In this document: in pieces, positions 1 to 11,357 of the stretch
Numbering within the stretch: position 1 is the first letter of the stretch
How the letters are laid out: each line of letters begins with the position of its first letter
Source of the DNA: Microcoleus sp036705565
Lineage (GTDB): Bacteria; Cyanobacteriota; Cyanobacteriia; Cyanobacteriales; Microcoleaceae
DNA length: 64,000 bases
NCBI GenBank assembly: GCA_036705565.1
Contig: JAUBUY010000006.1
Direction: 5' to 3' (one strand)
Program-made: the position numbers and the translations under genes
The notes under the pieces: model-generated
Databases searched by the model: none
What the model saw: the letters and a program-made list of their open reading frames with translations, nothing else
Told to the model about the DNA's origin: nothing

Positions 1-252
1 TTACTTAAATGGCTTAATTGGTAGACCGCCAAAAACTGCACAAGTATAAATACTTATTGCAAAAGTGACATGCTCCCTTTCAACCCCTGGCGGAGTAGCG
101 GGTGGGGGGGAGGACTGGTGGACTAAAAGCTTAAGTTGACACGCTTTGGGTAATGCCGTTTCCCTACGGCGATCGCACTTCCGGGGTGTGCTTCATAAAC
201 GTGGAATCTGCTGTATCTGCGTCCATCCGCGTACATCCGCCACCATCTGCGG
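1..252. other. Intergenic edge, no gene seen
   Basis: No coding region or RNA gene is recognisable. The stretch holds the fragment CAACCCCTGGCGG near 79-95, which resembles the end of the inverted-repeat element seen at 32655-32859. It also holds a run of TCTGCGT/ATCCGC-type words near 210-250 that recurs at 11303-11345, where it likewise lies just downstream of a minus-strand gene. Confidence 0.5.
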
Positions 253-1317
253 TTAAAGTTCCAAAGTAATTAACTGAGCAATTTCGTCAGTCTGAAAACC
301 CAAGGCCATCGGCTTTTGCACTGTCGGAATCACTTGTACATCATAGAGTTCGGTGACAATTCCTTCAAAGCGCAACCAGTGAACGATCGCCCCCGTAGTC
401 AAATCGATCGCCATCATACCACAGCGAGCCTCAGCATCTTTGGCGAGCAACAACTCATCCAATTCTAAACCGCTAAAAGTGTTGTCACCTCCCCTAGGTT
501 TCGAGAGTCCAACAATTGCCCAATTTTGCCAAAATGCTAGTCCTCGCACATATCCCGGACAAAACGTAATTGCCTCAAATTTTCCTGTGTCTAAATCCAC
601 ATAACCGAATTCCCCTCTCCCCGAATTCAGCAACCACAACTTGTCTTGATACCAGCGAGGCGAGTGTGGCATTGACAATCCTGTGACGATAATATCATTA
701 GATTCAATATCAATAACTATACCGCCGTTTTGTCGGCGATCGCGCCAGCCATCCACTACATCCGACTGACTCGACGCCGTGACATATTTCGCCTCCCCAG
801 CTACCATTGCCAAACCGTTGAGGTGACAGCGGTCTTCATTTATACATTGTGAGATAAAACCTGGTTTCCAGAGAGGTTTGCAACTGTGGCGATCGCTCAA
901 TGTAGCGATACAATTAAACAAAGTGCTAATAAAAATGATTTGATTATTTTTATCGACTGCGATATCGTGAATGTCGATATCACCTGTAGTATAACCGATT
1001 CTTGGTATATATAATTTGTCGTATCCTTGGTATAATTTCCCGGATTCTAAGACATTATCTAATTGCCAGAGTTGATATTTTGAACTTAAATAAAGGCGTT
1101 CCGGCGTGCAGTAAAGCCCCATTGCGCGATCGAATATTCGCCAAAAAGCTGATATTCTGTTCGTTTCTGGCACAGCGCCGATTAACATTAACCTGCTGGT
1201 TTGATAGGTAGTGCAAGCGAGGCTGATTTGTTGTTGGGTTAACCAAGAGGGAAAATCGCGATCGCCAAAAATCTCGTGTTCTTGGACTGTATTGAAATTT
1301 GTGCGATCGTTATTCAT
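253..1317 (-). CDS. TIGR03032-like conserved protein of unknown function
   Basis: A 354-residue protein that I recognise as resembling the uncharacterised TIGR03032 (DUF4915) family. No signal peptide or membrane segment is visible, so it is probably cytosolic. The chain is rich in short hydrophobic strands separated by Gly/Asp turns, which suggests a beta-propeller. Family-like motifs GYVRGLAF (about residue 256), VGLSKPRG and ELYDVQVIP lie in the C-terminal third. Length fits the family. The ATG at 1317 has no strong Shine-Dalgarno sequence but gives the expected N-terminus. It stands alone and is divergent from the RTX gene, with 291 bp between them. No biochemical role can be assigned from the sequence. 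Confidence 0.75.
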   Translation of the reverse strand: MNNDRTNFNTVQEHEIFGDRDFPSWLTQQQISLACTTYQTSRLMLIGAVPETNRISAFWRIFDRAMGLYCTPERLYLSSKYQLWQLDNVLESGKLYQGYDKLYIPRIGYTTGDIDIHDIAVDKNNQIIFISTLFNCIATLSDRHSCKPLWKPGFISQCINEDRCHLNGLAMVAGEAKYVTASSQSDVVDGWRDRRQNGGIVIDIESNDIIVTGLSMPHSPRWYQDKLWLLNSGRGEFGYVDLDTGKFEAITFCPGYVRGLAFWQNWAIVGLSKPRGGDNTFSGLELDELLLAKDAEARCGMMAIDLTTGAIVHWLRFEGIVTELYDVQVIPTVQKPMALGFQTDEIAQLITLEL

Positions 1318-1608
1318 AGAATCACTGAGCGTAATTGCCTAAAATCAATAATCTCATAAAGCCGTCGCCGCGCCACTGTAAATCGCTTCGATTTTTTATA
1401 ATTTGTGTAAAATTACTTAGAAATATATAAAGATTTGTACATGAGCTAGCTAAAGCACTGACAGTGCGATCGAACCCTGCTAAGCTCCGAGTAATTAAAA
1501 GTTTAGGGGGTCATCCGCTACCAGATAGAAATACCGCCATCGCAAATCAAATCGGGCGATCGCTTTTAGCAACTCAAAAACCAGTAATTCTACCTAAAGC
1601 AAAAACAG
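1318..1608. other. Divergent intergenic region upstream of the RTX gene
   Basis: The 291 bp between the divergent TIGR03032-like and RTX genes are AT-rich around 1380-1445 (TATAATTTG at about 1398), a plausible place for promoters. I see no RNA gene and no repeat other than HIP1 sites. Confidence 0.35.
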
Positions 1609-5601
<3,993 letters not shown>

Positions 5602-5636
5602 GATTGCTGGGGAAGATACTATACGCTAAGCCATCA

Positions 5637-5660
5637 CAGGGAGGCGTTTGCCTCCCTGTT
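5637..5660 (+). terminator. Hairpin downstream of the RTX gene
   Basis: Perfect 9-bp stem CAGGGAGGC / GCCTCCCTG with a four-base GTTT loop, 36 bp after the stop codon. It is followed only by TTTGG, so it is a weak Rho-independent terminator or a 3' end-protecting hairpin. Confidence 0.6.
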
Positions 5661-6003
5661 TGGACAGTTAGTTCCTGATACTATCTGTGGCGGTGTAGGT
5701 AATGGCTTTAGGACTCAAGTCAAATCCGGTAGGTAGCATCGGAATTAATATTACCCACAGCTTTCGAGACGGCACTGTGCCGTTTCCCTACAATTAATCG
5801 CGGTAGTCCAAGGGCACTGCCGTATCATCTACATCATGTCGCTCGTGCAAAATGAACAAGCCGATATCCGGGAGCAGTTAGGTGTTAGCGTTGGAGTGAA
5901 TACGAATTTGATAATATCTGCTAATTCCCCGCTGACTTAAGAAAGAAAGAAAAGGGCGATCGCACTTCTACCAATTTTAAAAGGTCTAGCAAAAATTTAA
6001 CGA
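5661..6003. other. Gene-free stretch between RTX gene and cruG
   Basis: No convincing gene. It contains TCAAATCCGGTAG...GCATCGGAATTAATATTA at 5727-5752, a word that recurs at 21026-21055, and a small palindrome GGCACTGTGCC near 5772. A 34-codon open frame from 5835 has no ribosome binding site and was not accepted. Confidence 0.45.
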
Positions 6004-7206
6004 TTATTCATACTTTCTGCCGCGCCACTGAGTAGGCTGATTCAACGCAGAAATTAGAATACGCAAAAACGCCAACGGATCGGCTAAAGGTGACAGCCAA
6101 AACAGCCATTTACCCGATGCCCCAGTTGTATCGTAAGAAGGTGCGATCGCCAAACACAAAGCCGATCGCACTGCAACCAAAAATACATTCAATCCCAACA
6201 GCCAAAAGTGCGGAAATACACCAACCGGCGGCAGCGAACCAAACAACAAATAGCACAACACAATCGGCACCGGCAAACCTTGAACCGCCAGCAACAGCCA
6301 CAAATCGCCCCAGATTTGACCGCCCGAAGCAGCATCTTTCAAATCGAGCGATCGACCCCATTCATTCCAAGTCTCGATCGCCCCCTCATACATCCGCACC
6401 TTCAACACTTTAGCCCCATCCAAAAAGCCCACCTTAAAGCCCTTAGCAGCCGCATAGCGAGCCAGAGTCACATCATCGCAAAAAGAACCCCTCGCGACCT
6501 CATAGCCCCCCAATGCCACCAAAACCTCGCGCTTGCACAAGAAACACTGACCATTCGCCATCACCCGTTCCGGCACATCCCCGCCAGTCCCCGTCGGCCC
6601 GAACCGATAAACCAAAGTCATTAACAAAGCAGGTTGCAGCCACAACTCCCCTGGATACTTGAGGATAAACTGTGGCGACAGCGAAATCAAATCGTAATTT
6701 CCAGCTTTCGCTGTTTTGAGTAAACTCGCAATCAAACCCGGATGGGGCACAGTATCCGCATCTATCCCCAAAATCCACTCGCACTTCTCGGAACTGGCCA
6801 AAAAACCCGCATTCAGCGCCCACGGACGCCCTACCCAACCCGCCGGCAGCGGATCGTCGTTAATCAAGCGAAACCGGGGGTCTTTTTGTGCTGCTGCTTT
6901 GACTAAATCTCCGGTTCCGTCTACCGAATAGCTGTCAACCACGATCGCTTCTCGGAGTTCGTAACTTTGGCGGCTTAATCCTTCCAAACAAGGCGAAATG
7001 CGATCGGCTTCGTTCAAAGTCGGTACTACCGCAGTACAACTACCCAACAAATCCAGCGTCGGCGAATCCGGTTCCAGGGGTGGGATGCGCGATGGGCCTT
7101 TAATCAAACGCGACATCAGAAGGGCGGCGGCGGGTAATTGCAGCAGCAGGAGTGCGACAGCGATGATACTTGTCAGCGGTTGGGAGAACAGGTGAGGGGC
7201 GATCAT
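6004..7206 (-). CDS. cruG: Family 2 glycosyltransferase CruG (2'-O-glycosyltransferase of myxoxanthophyll)
   Basis: A 400-residue membrane-bound glycosyltransferase. An N-terminal hydrophobic helix (about residues 10-33) is followed by a GT-A fold with VVPTLNEAD (about 60), the DxD-type metal motif GIDADT (about 150), GQCFLCKRE, FCDDVTLA and the acceptor-loop WNEWGRS (about 280). C-terminal hydrophobic helices follow. Known for the family: CruG attaches the sugar to the 2'-hydroxyl of myxol in the membrane. The assignment rests on these motifs and on the neighbour: cruF lies directly upstream on the same strand, the arrangement known in other cyanobacteria. A 232-bp gap holding heptamer repeats and a terminator-like palindrome separates the two, so read-through may be partial. 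Other carotenoid or lipid GT2 enzymes are possible but less likely. Confidence 0.85.
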   Translation of the reverse strand: MIAPHLFSQPLTSIIAVALLLLQLPAAALLMSRLIKGPSRIPPLEPDSPTLDLLGSCTAVVPTLNEADRISPCLEGLSRQSYELREAIVVDSYSVDGTGDLVKAAAQKDPRFRLINDDPLPAGWVGRPWALNAGFLASSEKCEWILGIDADTVPHPGLIASLLKTAKAGNYDLISLSPQFILKYPGELWLQPALLMTLVYRFGPTGTGGDVPERVMANGQCFLCKREVLVALGGYEVARGSFCDDVTLARYAAAKGFKVGFLDGAKVLKVRMYEGAIETWNEWGRSLDLKDAASGGQIWGDLWLLLAVQGLPVPIVLCYLLFGSLPPVGVFPHFWLLGLNVFLVAVRSALCLAIAPSYDTTGASGKWLFWLSPLADPLAFLRILISALNQPTQWRGRKYE

Positions 7207-7209
7207 GGG

Positions 7210-7243
7210 ATTTTAGATTTTAGATTTTAGATTTTAGATTTTC
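7210..7243. repeat. Heptamer STRR (TTTTAGA) tract
   Basis: Four to five tandem copies of the heptamer ATTTTAG immediately upstream of the cruG start. The same heptamer occurs at 8551-8580, 20979-21002, 51319-51345, 57389-57427, 60557-60583 and 63781-63803. Confidence 0.9.
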
Positions 7244-7344
7244 AATTGAAGAATTGGAAATTACGGTTGGTGTCAATTTAAAAATTTAATAAAATTTTTG
7301 CCTCAAACATATTACAGGAATTGGGCATGAAAAAATCGCCATTG

Positions 7345-7377
7345 AAAAACCCGGTTTCTTGTAGAAACCGGGTTTTT
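7345..7377. terminator. Palindrome between cruF and cruG, terminator-like
   Basis: Perfect 15-bp inverted repeat AAAAACCCGGTTTCT / AGAAACCGGGTTTTT with a three-base loop. A-runs and T-runs at both ends would make it a bidirectional terminator. The same word occurs at 51363-51427, so it is also a dispersed repeat. Confidence 0.65.
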
Positions 7378-7438
7378 AAACTAGCTCAAAATTTAGTGTA
7401 AATTTTTGCTAAATCAGCCGGGGTTGCTCGCTAGCAAC

Positions 7439-8380
7439 TCACTTACGCAAAACGCCCACGGGCTGAGGTGGAATTTGGGCCGTGATAACAGATGTATCCA
7501 AAGACGGCATTGTTTCGGTTACGTCACCTGTTGCGGGTTTAGCGATCCAGCATAACGCGATCGCCGGAACTACACCCAGAAGCACCGCTAGCGATGTCGG
7601 GAACCAGAACCGAGAATCCAAGGAAACTACAGTGATAATTGCTCCGAAAGCAAAGTTTACCAAATAAACAATTAAGGGCAAACCCAATTCCGATCGCTCT
7701 AATTTAATCGGTGTTTTTCTCCACAAGAAAGCTGCTACAGACATAAATAGCGCCCCCGTACCCATCCAACCAGCCAAATTGCGGTAAGGCATTCCAAAGA
7801 AAGCCCCAAGTTCCTCAAACTCCCAAAAAGGAACAGCAGTTTGACTCATCGCCGGATCTAGTACAAAATCCCAAGCAGTTAGCAGCAAAGCACCAAGGGC
7901 GATCGCCCCTATTTGGCGCACCCAGTTGAGTTCACCTTTACCGCCAGCTACTCCAGCGCGAGCAATTATGTATGAAACCAGTCCCAGATAAAACCACGAG
8001 AGGGGAATGGTAAACGGAACCAGCCCTGCAATTTTGTAGCCCAAACCGCTTAAATAGTGGTAGTGGCCGAAGGGAAAACCCGTACTCGTTCCCAACAACT
8101 CGCTACTCAAGGACAAAAACACAGAAGGCACTAAAAAAGCCAGAGTTGCACCCCAACCCAATGTCCGCAAGGCATAGAGAGCAACTGCTGCTGCACCAAA
8201 GATGATATAAACTACTCCACCCCCAGCCATCCCCCACTGGAATAGCGTTTGCCCCGCGGGCGGTAAACTCATCACCAATTCGGGACGGGGTAAAATCAGC
8301 AGCAACCCTGCCAATCCAAAAGCCATTGACAAGACGTGGGCAATTAAGCAAAAGCGCTCAGCAATCAAAAGTTGCTTCAT
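7439..8380 (-). CDS. cruF: Carotenoid 1',2'-hydratase CruF
   Basis: A 313-residue, almost entirely hydrophobic protein with about eight predicted transmembrane helices. I recognise it as CruF, which adds water across the psi end of gamma-carotene derivatives to make the 1'-hydroxyl of myxol. Motifs include HVLSMAFGLAGL near the N-terminus, GTSTGFPFGHYHY, WDFVLDPAM (conserved acidic residues) and AGWMGTG. The start chosen is the ATG at 8380 because GAGGAG lies eight bases upstream; a longer frame to 8416 lacks such a site. It is followed by cruG on the same strand. The C-terminal 30 residues are variable and polar. CrtC-like hydratases are the nearest alternative. Confidence 0.88.
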   Translation of the reverse strand: MKQLLIAERFCLIAHVLSMAFGLAGLLLILPRPELVMSLPPAGQTLFQWGMAGGGVVYIIFGAAAVALYALRTLGWGATLAFLVPSVFLSLSSELLGTSTGFPFGHYHYLSGLGYKIAGLVPFTIPLSWFYLGLVSYIIARAGVAGGKGELNWVRQIGAIALGALLLTAWDFVLDPAMSQTAVPFWEFEELGAFFGMPYRNLAGWMGTGALFMSVAAFLWRKTPIKLERSELGLPLIVYLVNFAFGAIITVVSLDSRFWFPTSLAVLLGVVPAIALCWIAKPATGDVTETMPSLDTSVITAQIPPQPVGVLRK

Positions 8381-8463
8381 GGGACTCCTCGAAAAAATAT
8401 TAGATGCAAAAAGCACTCTTAACAGTTTACAAACTTTAACAAAAAACCAACTGCATTTGAGTC

Positions 8464-8517
8464 ACTTGTCAATTGTCAGTTGTCAGTTGTCAGTTGACTG
8501 TTGACTGTTGACTGTTG
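8464..8517. repeat. Heptamer repeats TTGTCAG and TTGACTG
   Basis: Tandem heptamers (TTGTCAG followed by TTGACTG), then GATGCCC-type heptamers and another TCTAAAA tract at 8551-8580. The whole 8464-8620 gap downstream of the CHAT gene consists of short tandem heptamers and shows no gene. Confidence 0.85.
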
Positions 8518-8550
8518 TCCACCGCCCGCCGATGCCCAATGCCCTGAGCA

Positions 8551-8580
8551 ATCTAAAATCTAAAATCTAAAATCTAAAAT
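8551..8580. repeat. Heptamer STRR (TCTAAAA) tract
   Basis: Four copies of the heptamer, in the orientation opposite to 7210-7243. Confidence 0.9.
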
Positions 8581-8622
8581 TGTCAGATGCCCGATGCCCC
8601 ATGCCCGATGCCCGATCTTAAA

Positions 8623-11238
8623 TTACTGCCAATTCCCCACTAGCACGAAAGGCGCCCAGAAATAGGGATTTTGATAGTCTGGGTTTTTCAGCAGCGTTAA
8701 TTGAGCGTTGCGGAGGGCTTCAGCTTTGCTGGTTTTAGAAGAAGCCAGTTGCTTGTAAAATTCAGCCATAAAGATAGCTGTAGATTCGTCGTTGACTTGC
8801 CAAAGGGTGGCGGCGGTGCTGCGCGCACCCGATCGAATTGCCGCCCCCGCCAAACCCAAAGCCGCCCGGTTATCCCCCGAAGCAGTTTCGCAAGCACTCA
8901 AAACCAAAAGTTCGATCGGCTGTTGTCTCTCCCCTGTGCGGGCTCGCAGCAGTCGATCGAACTCCTTAACATTCACTTTCTGATCCCAAGTCACAATAAA
9001 AGTATCCGCTGCATTCGAGCTAAACTGACCGTGAGTTGCCAAATGGACGATCGGGTAAGATACTGCTTTAATTCGATCGTGCAATCGCCCGCTGACAAAA
9101 TCTTCATTCAGCAGCGAACTCGCCGGCATCTCGGCTGCAATTTGCTGAACTTCCTCCTTCACCCCCGGCAAAGCCGAGAAGCCTTGACGCGGTTCCGAGA
9201 GGCCAGCGGTGAGCACTTTTAACTTGACTTTGTTCAGCGGTTTCGGTGCCAGCAATTGCAATCCCGGCGCCAAAGCAATGCTGTATTTTTCTACCAAAAA
9301 CTTTTCACCGTCGTGCAGCACCGCCATCGGCAGATTTCGCAAATAACCGTCGAGCACAAATACCAGGGTTTTAATCCCGGCGGCAGTCAAATCCGCCTCT
9401 GCGGGGCGGATTAACCAGTCATAAACCTGTTCAACGGGTTGCCTCCTGTTGCGGGGGAAAGCAGCAGGCCTGATGAGATTTTTGGCTTGTCTGAAGGCAG
9501 TTTCCAACTCAGCTTGAGACTTCTTCGTAGCGTAGCGGCGCAGGGGTTTGCCGGGAATTGACAAAATTACCTCCAAACGATCGCTCAAAATAATCGGATA
9601 AATCACCGCCGCAGTCGGATCGATTTCCTCGATCGACTTTGGTTTAGCATCAGCGCAAGCATCCCGAAAAAAGTTGTCCAATTCCGCCAACTGCAAAGAT
9701 TCCACAGTTTGGCGCGCCAGTTTCAATTTAGGTTGGCTGGGAGATTCCTCTTGCAAAAGCAGCCCGACTAATTCCCGATAAACCGGTTCGGCACTTTCCC
9801 GAAACGAAAATTGCACTTCGGGATTGACTGTTACCAAATCGCCCCGCAGAGAAGACAATATATTGACAGCTTGAGTATATTGAACGATCGCCCCTTCTGT
9901 ATTTCCTTGAGCTTTCCGAATCCGTCCCAGTTGCCAAAACAATTGGTAAGCAATATCGGGAGATTGAAAAGCCGGTGCTAAACTCAAAGCCTCGGTTGTG
10001 AGATTTTCTGCTTTCTGATACTGCTGTTGGATTTCCGATAGTTTGCCTTTTGCTGCCAGAATATAAGCTTGTATTCGTCGATCGCCCAAACTGTTTGCTC
10101 CTTCGACAGAGCGATCGAGCATTGTGTCAATATCGCTTAAACTCAAAGTTTTCGCAGGCGACTGAGCTAATTTCATCAAGCTTTGAGCTAAATTAATTTG
10201 AGCGTAAAGTCCGGCGCGATTCGAGCCAAATTGATCGGTTTGAGATTCGAGAGAACGCCACAAAGCCTCTGCTTCCGACCAATCTTGGCGATCGACTAAC
10301 AAACTCAATTGATTTAACTTTGCCTGAATTTGTAGGGGCGATCGATCCGGCATCGCCTGGATCGATCGACCATAATACTCTAGGGCAAAGCGTTCCCAAT
10401 CCGCCCGCTGTTCTGGTGTCAAACCCGGTTTATTGCTTTTAGCCCGTACCGTATTGCCCAGATTAAGATAAATTGCAGCCTCCTCTGGCCGGCTACCTAA
10501 TTTTTGGGCTGCTTCGAGTCCAAGTGACAGCACATCCTGCGATCGTTCCAGTTGTCCCAAAACCCGCAATACCCGCCCTAAAGCATGAATTGCCCGGACT
10601 TGTTCGAGAGAAACCGATTCATTTTTCAAAGTTTCCAAACCCGCTGCGGAAACTTCGCAAGTTTGGTTTTCCAGCTTGAAAGAAGCTAACATCATTTTGC
10701 AAGCCCTGGGGTAAAGTCCGAGAATTTCCCAAGCCCGACTTTGATTAATTTGAACTTGAAAAAGTTGGTTCTTTCTATCAATTTGCTCGAAAATTTTAGC
10801 AGCTTGCGTCCAAATCTCGATCGCATCTTGAGTCTGCCCGCGTTCAAGTTGCAACTGTCCTTGAATGTTGAGAGTTTCAGCTAAAATCCGCTGCTGTTCG
10901 GGAGTTTTGGCTTGGGTTCGCACAGCCGACAAACTCGAATTTACAGCTTTTTCTGCTTCTTCCCAAAGCGCCAACTGCCCGTAGGTTGCAGCTAAATTGC
11001 TCAAAGCTGTGGCGCGATCGAGATTTTCGCCTTTTGCCTCAAACTGCGCCGCCGCTTGCTGCAACAAAGGTACAGCTTCCGAAAAACGTTCCTCTTGGTA
11101 CAGAGTTCGAGCTTGTCGAACAAGCTGCACCGCTGGTGGTGGATTAACCTGAGCAATTCCAGGAGGAATCGCAATTGCTAGCAGACAGGAAATCACAAAT
11201 AACAGAATTACTTGTCGGAGCGATCGGGTAAACTTCAT
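8623..11238 (-). CDS. Secreted TPR-CHAT domain protein
   Basis: An 871-residue protein. An N-terminal signal peptide (hydrophobic run at about 10-28, then IAQ) suggests export to the periplasm. Residues about 35-480 are helical TPR-type repeats. The C-terminal third (about 550-870) is a CHAT domain, a caspase-like peptidase fold: the catalytic His lies in HLATHGQF (about residue 732) and the Cys in LSACETASGDN (about 781), and both are intact. It is the last gene of the minus-strand TPS cluster, 119 bp downstream of the first tpsA. CHAT-TPR proteins are known to co-occur with, or be fused to, cyanobacterial haemagglutinin-like exoproteins. A role in processing or sensing these exoproteins is inference. 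No caspase substrate or partner can be named. Confidence 0.88.
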   Translation of the reverse strand: MKFTRSLRQVILLFVISCLLAIAIPPGIAQVNPPPAVQLVRQARTLYQEERFSEAVPLLQQAAAQFEAKGENLDRATALSNLAATYGQLALWEEAEKAVNSSLSAVRTQAKTPEQQRILAETLNIQGQLQLERGQTQDAIEIWTQAAKIFEQIDRKNQLFQVQINQSRAWEILGLYPRACKMMLASFKLENQTCEVSAAGLETLKNESVSLEQVRAIHALGRVLRVLGQLERSQDVLSLGLEAAQKLGSRPEEAAIYLNLGNTVRAKSNKPGLTPEQRADWERFALEYYGRSIQAMPDRSPLQIQAKLNQLSLLVDRQDWSEAEALWRSLESQTDQFGSNRAGLYAQINLAQSLMKLAQSPAKTLSLSDIDTMLDRSVEGANSLGDRRIQAYILAAKGKLSEIQQQYQKAENLTTEALSLAPAFQSPDIAYQLFWQLGRIRKAQGNTEGAIVQYTQAVNILSSLRGDLVTVNPEVQFSFRESAEPVYRELVGLLLQEESPSQPKLKLARQTVESLQLAELDNFFRDACADAKPKSIEEIDPTAAVIYPIILSDRLEVILSIPGKPLRRYATKKSQAELETAFRQAKNLIRPAAFPRNRRQPVEQVYDWLIRPAEADLTAAGIKTLVFVLDGYLRNLPMAVLHDGEKFLVEKYSIALAPGLQLLAPKPLNKVKLKVLTAGLSEPRQGFSALPGVKEEVQQIAAEMPASSLLNEDFVSGRLHDRIKAVSYPIVHLATHGQFSSNAADTFIVTWDQKVNVKEFDRLLRARTGERQQPIELLVLSACETASGDNRAALGLAGAAIRSGARSTAATLWQVNDESTAIFMAEFYKQLASSKTSKAEALRNAQLTLLKNPDYQNPYFWAPFVLVGNWQ

Positions 11239-11357
11239 AGTTAGAAAATAAAATTACAAGCGCAGACACACCTACTGATTAACCCAAATACATCTTATTT
11301 TTGATCTGCGTTAATCCGCGTTAATCCGCCTACATCTGCGGTAAAAAAAACCTAATT

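Noticed and set aside
5835..5939. 34-codon frame downstream of the RTX gene
   Set aside because: No ribosome binding site and no recognisable protein features; lies in repeat-containing DNA.
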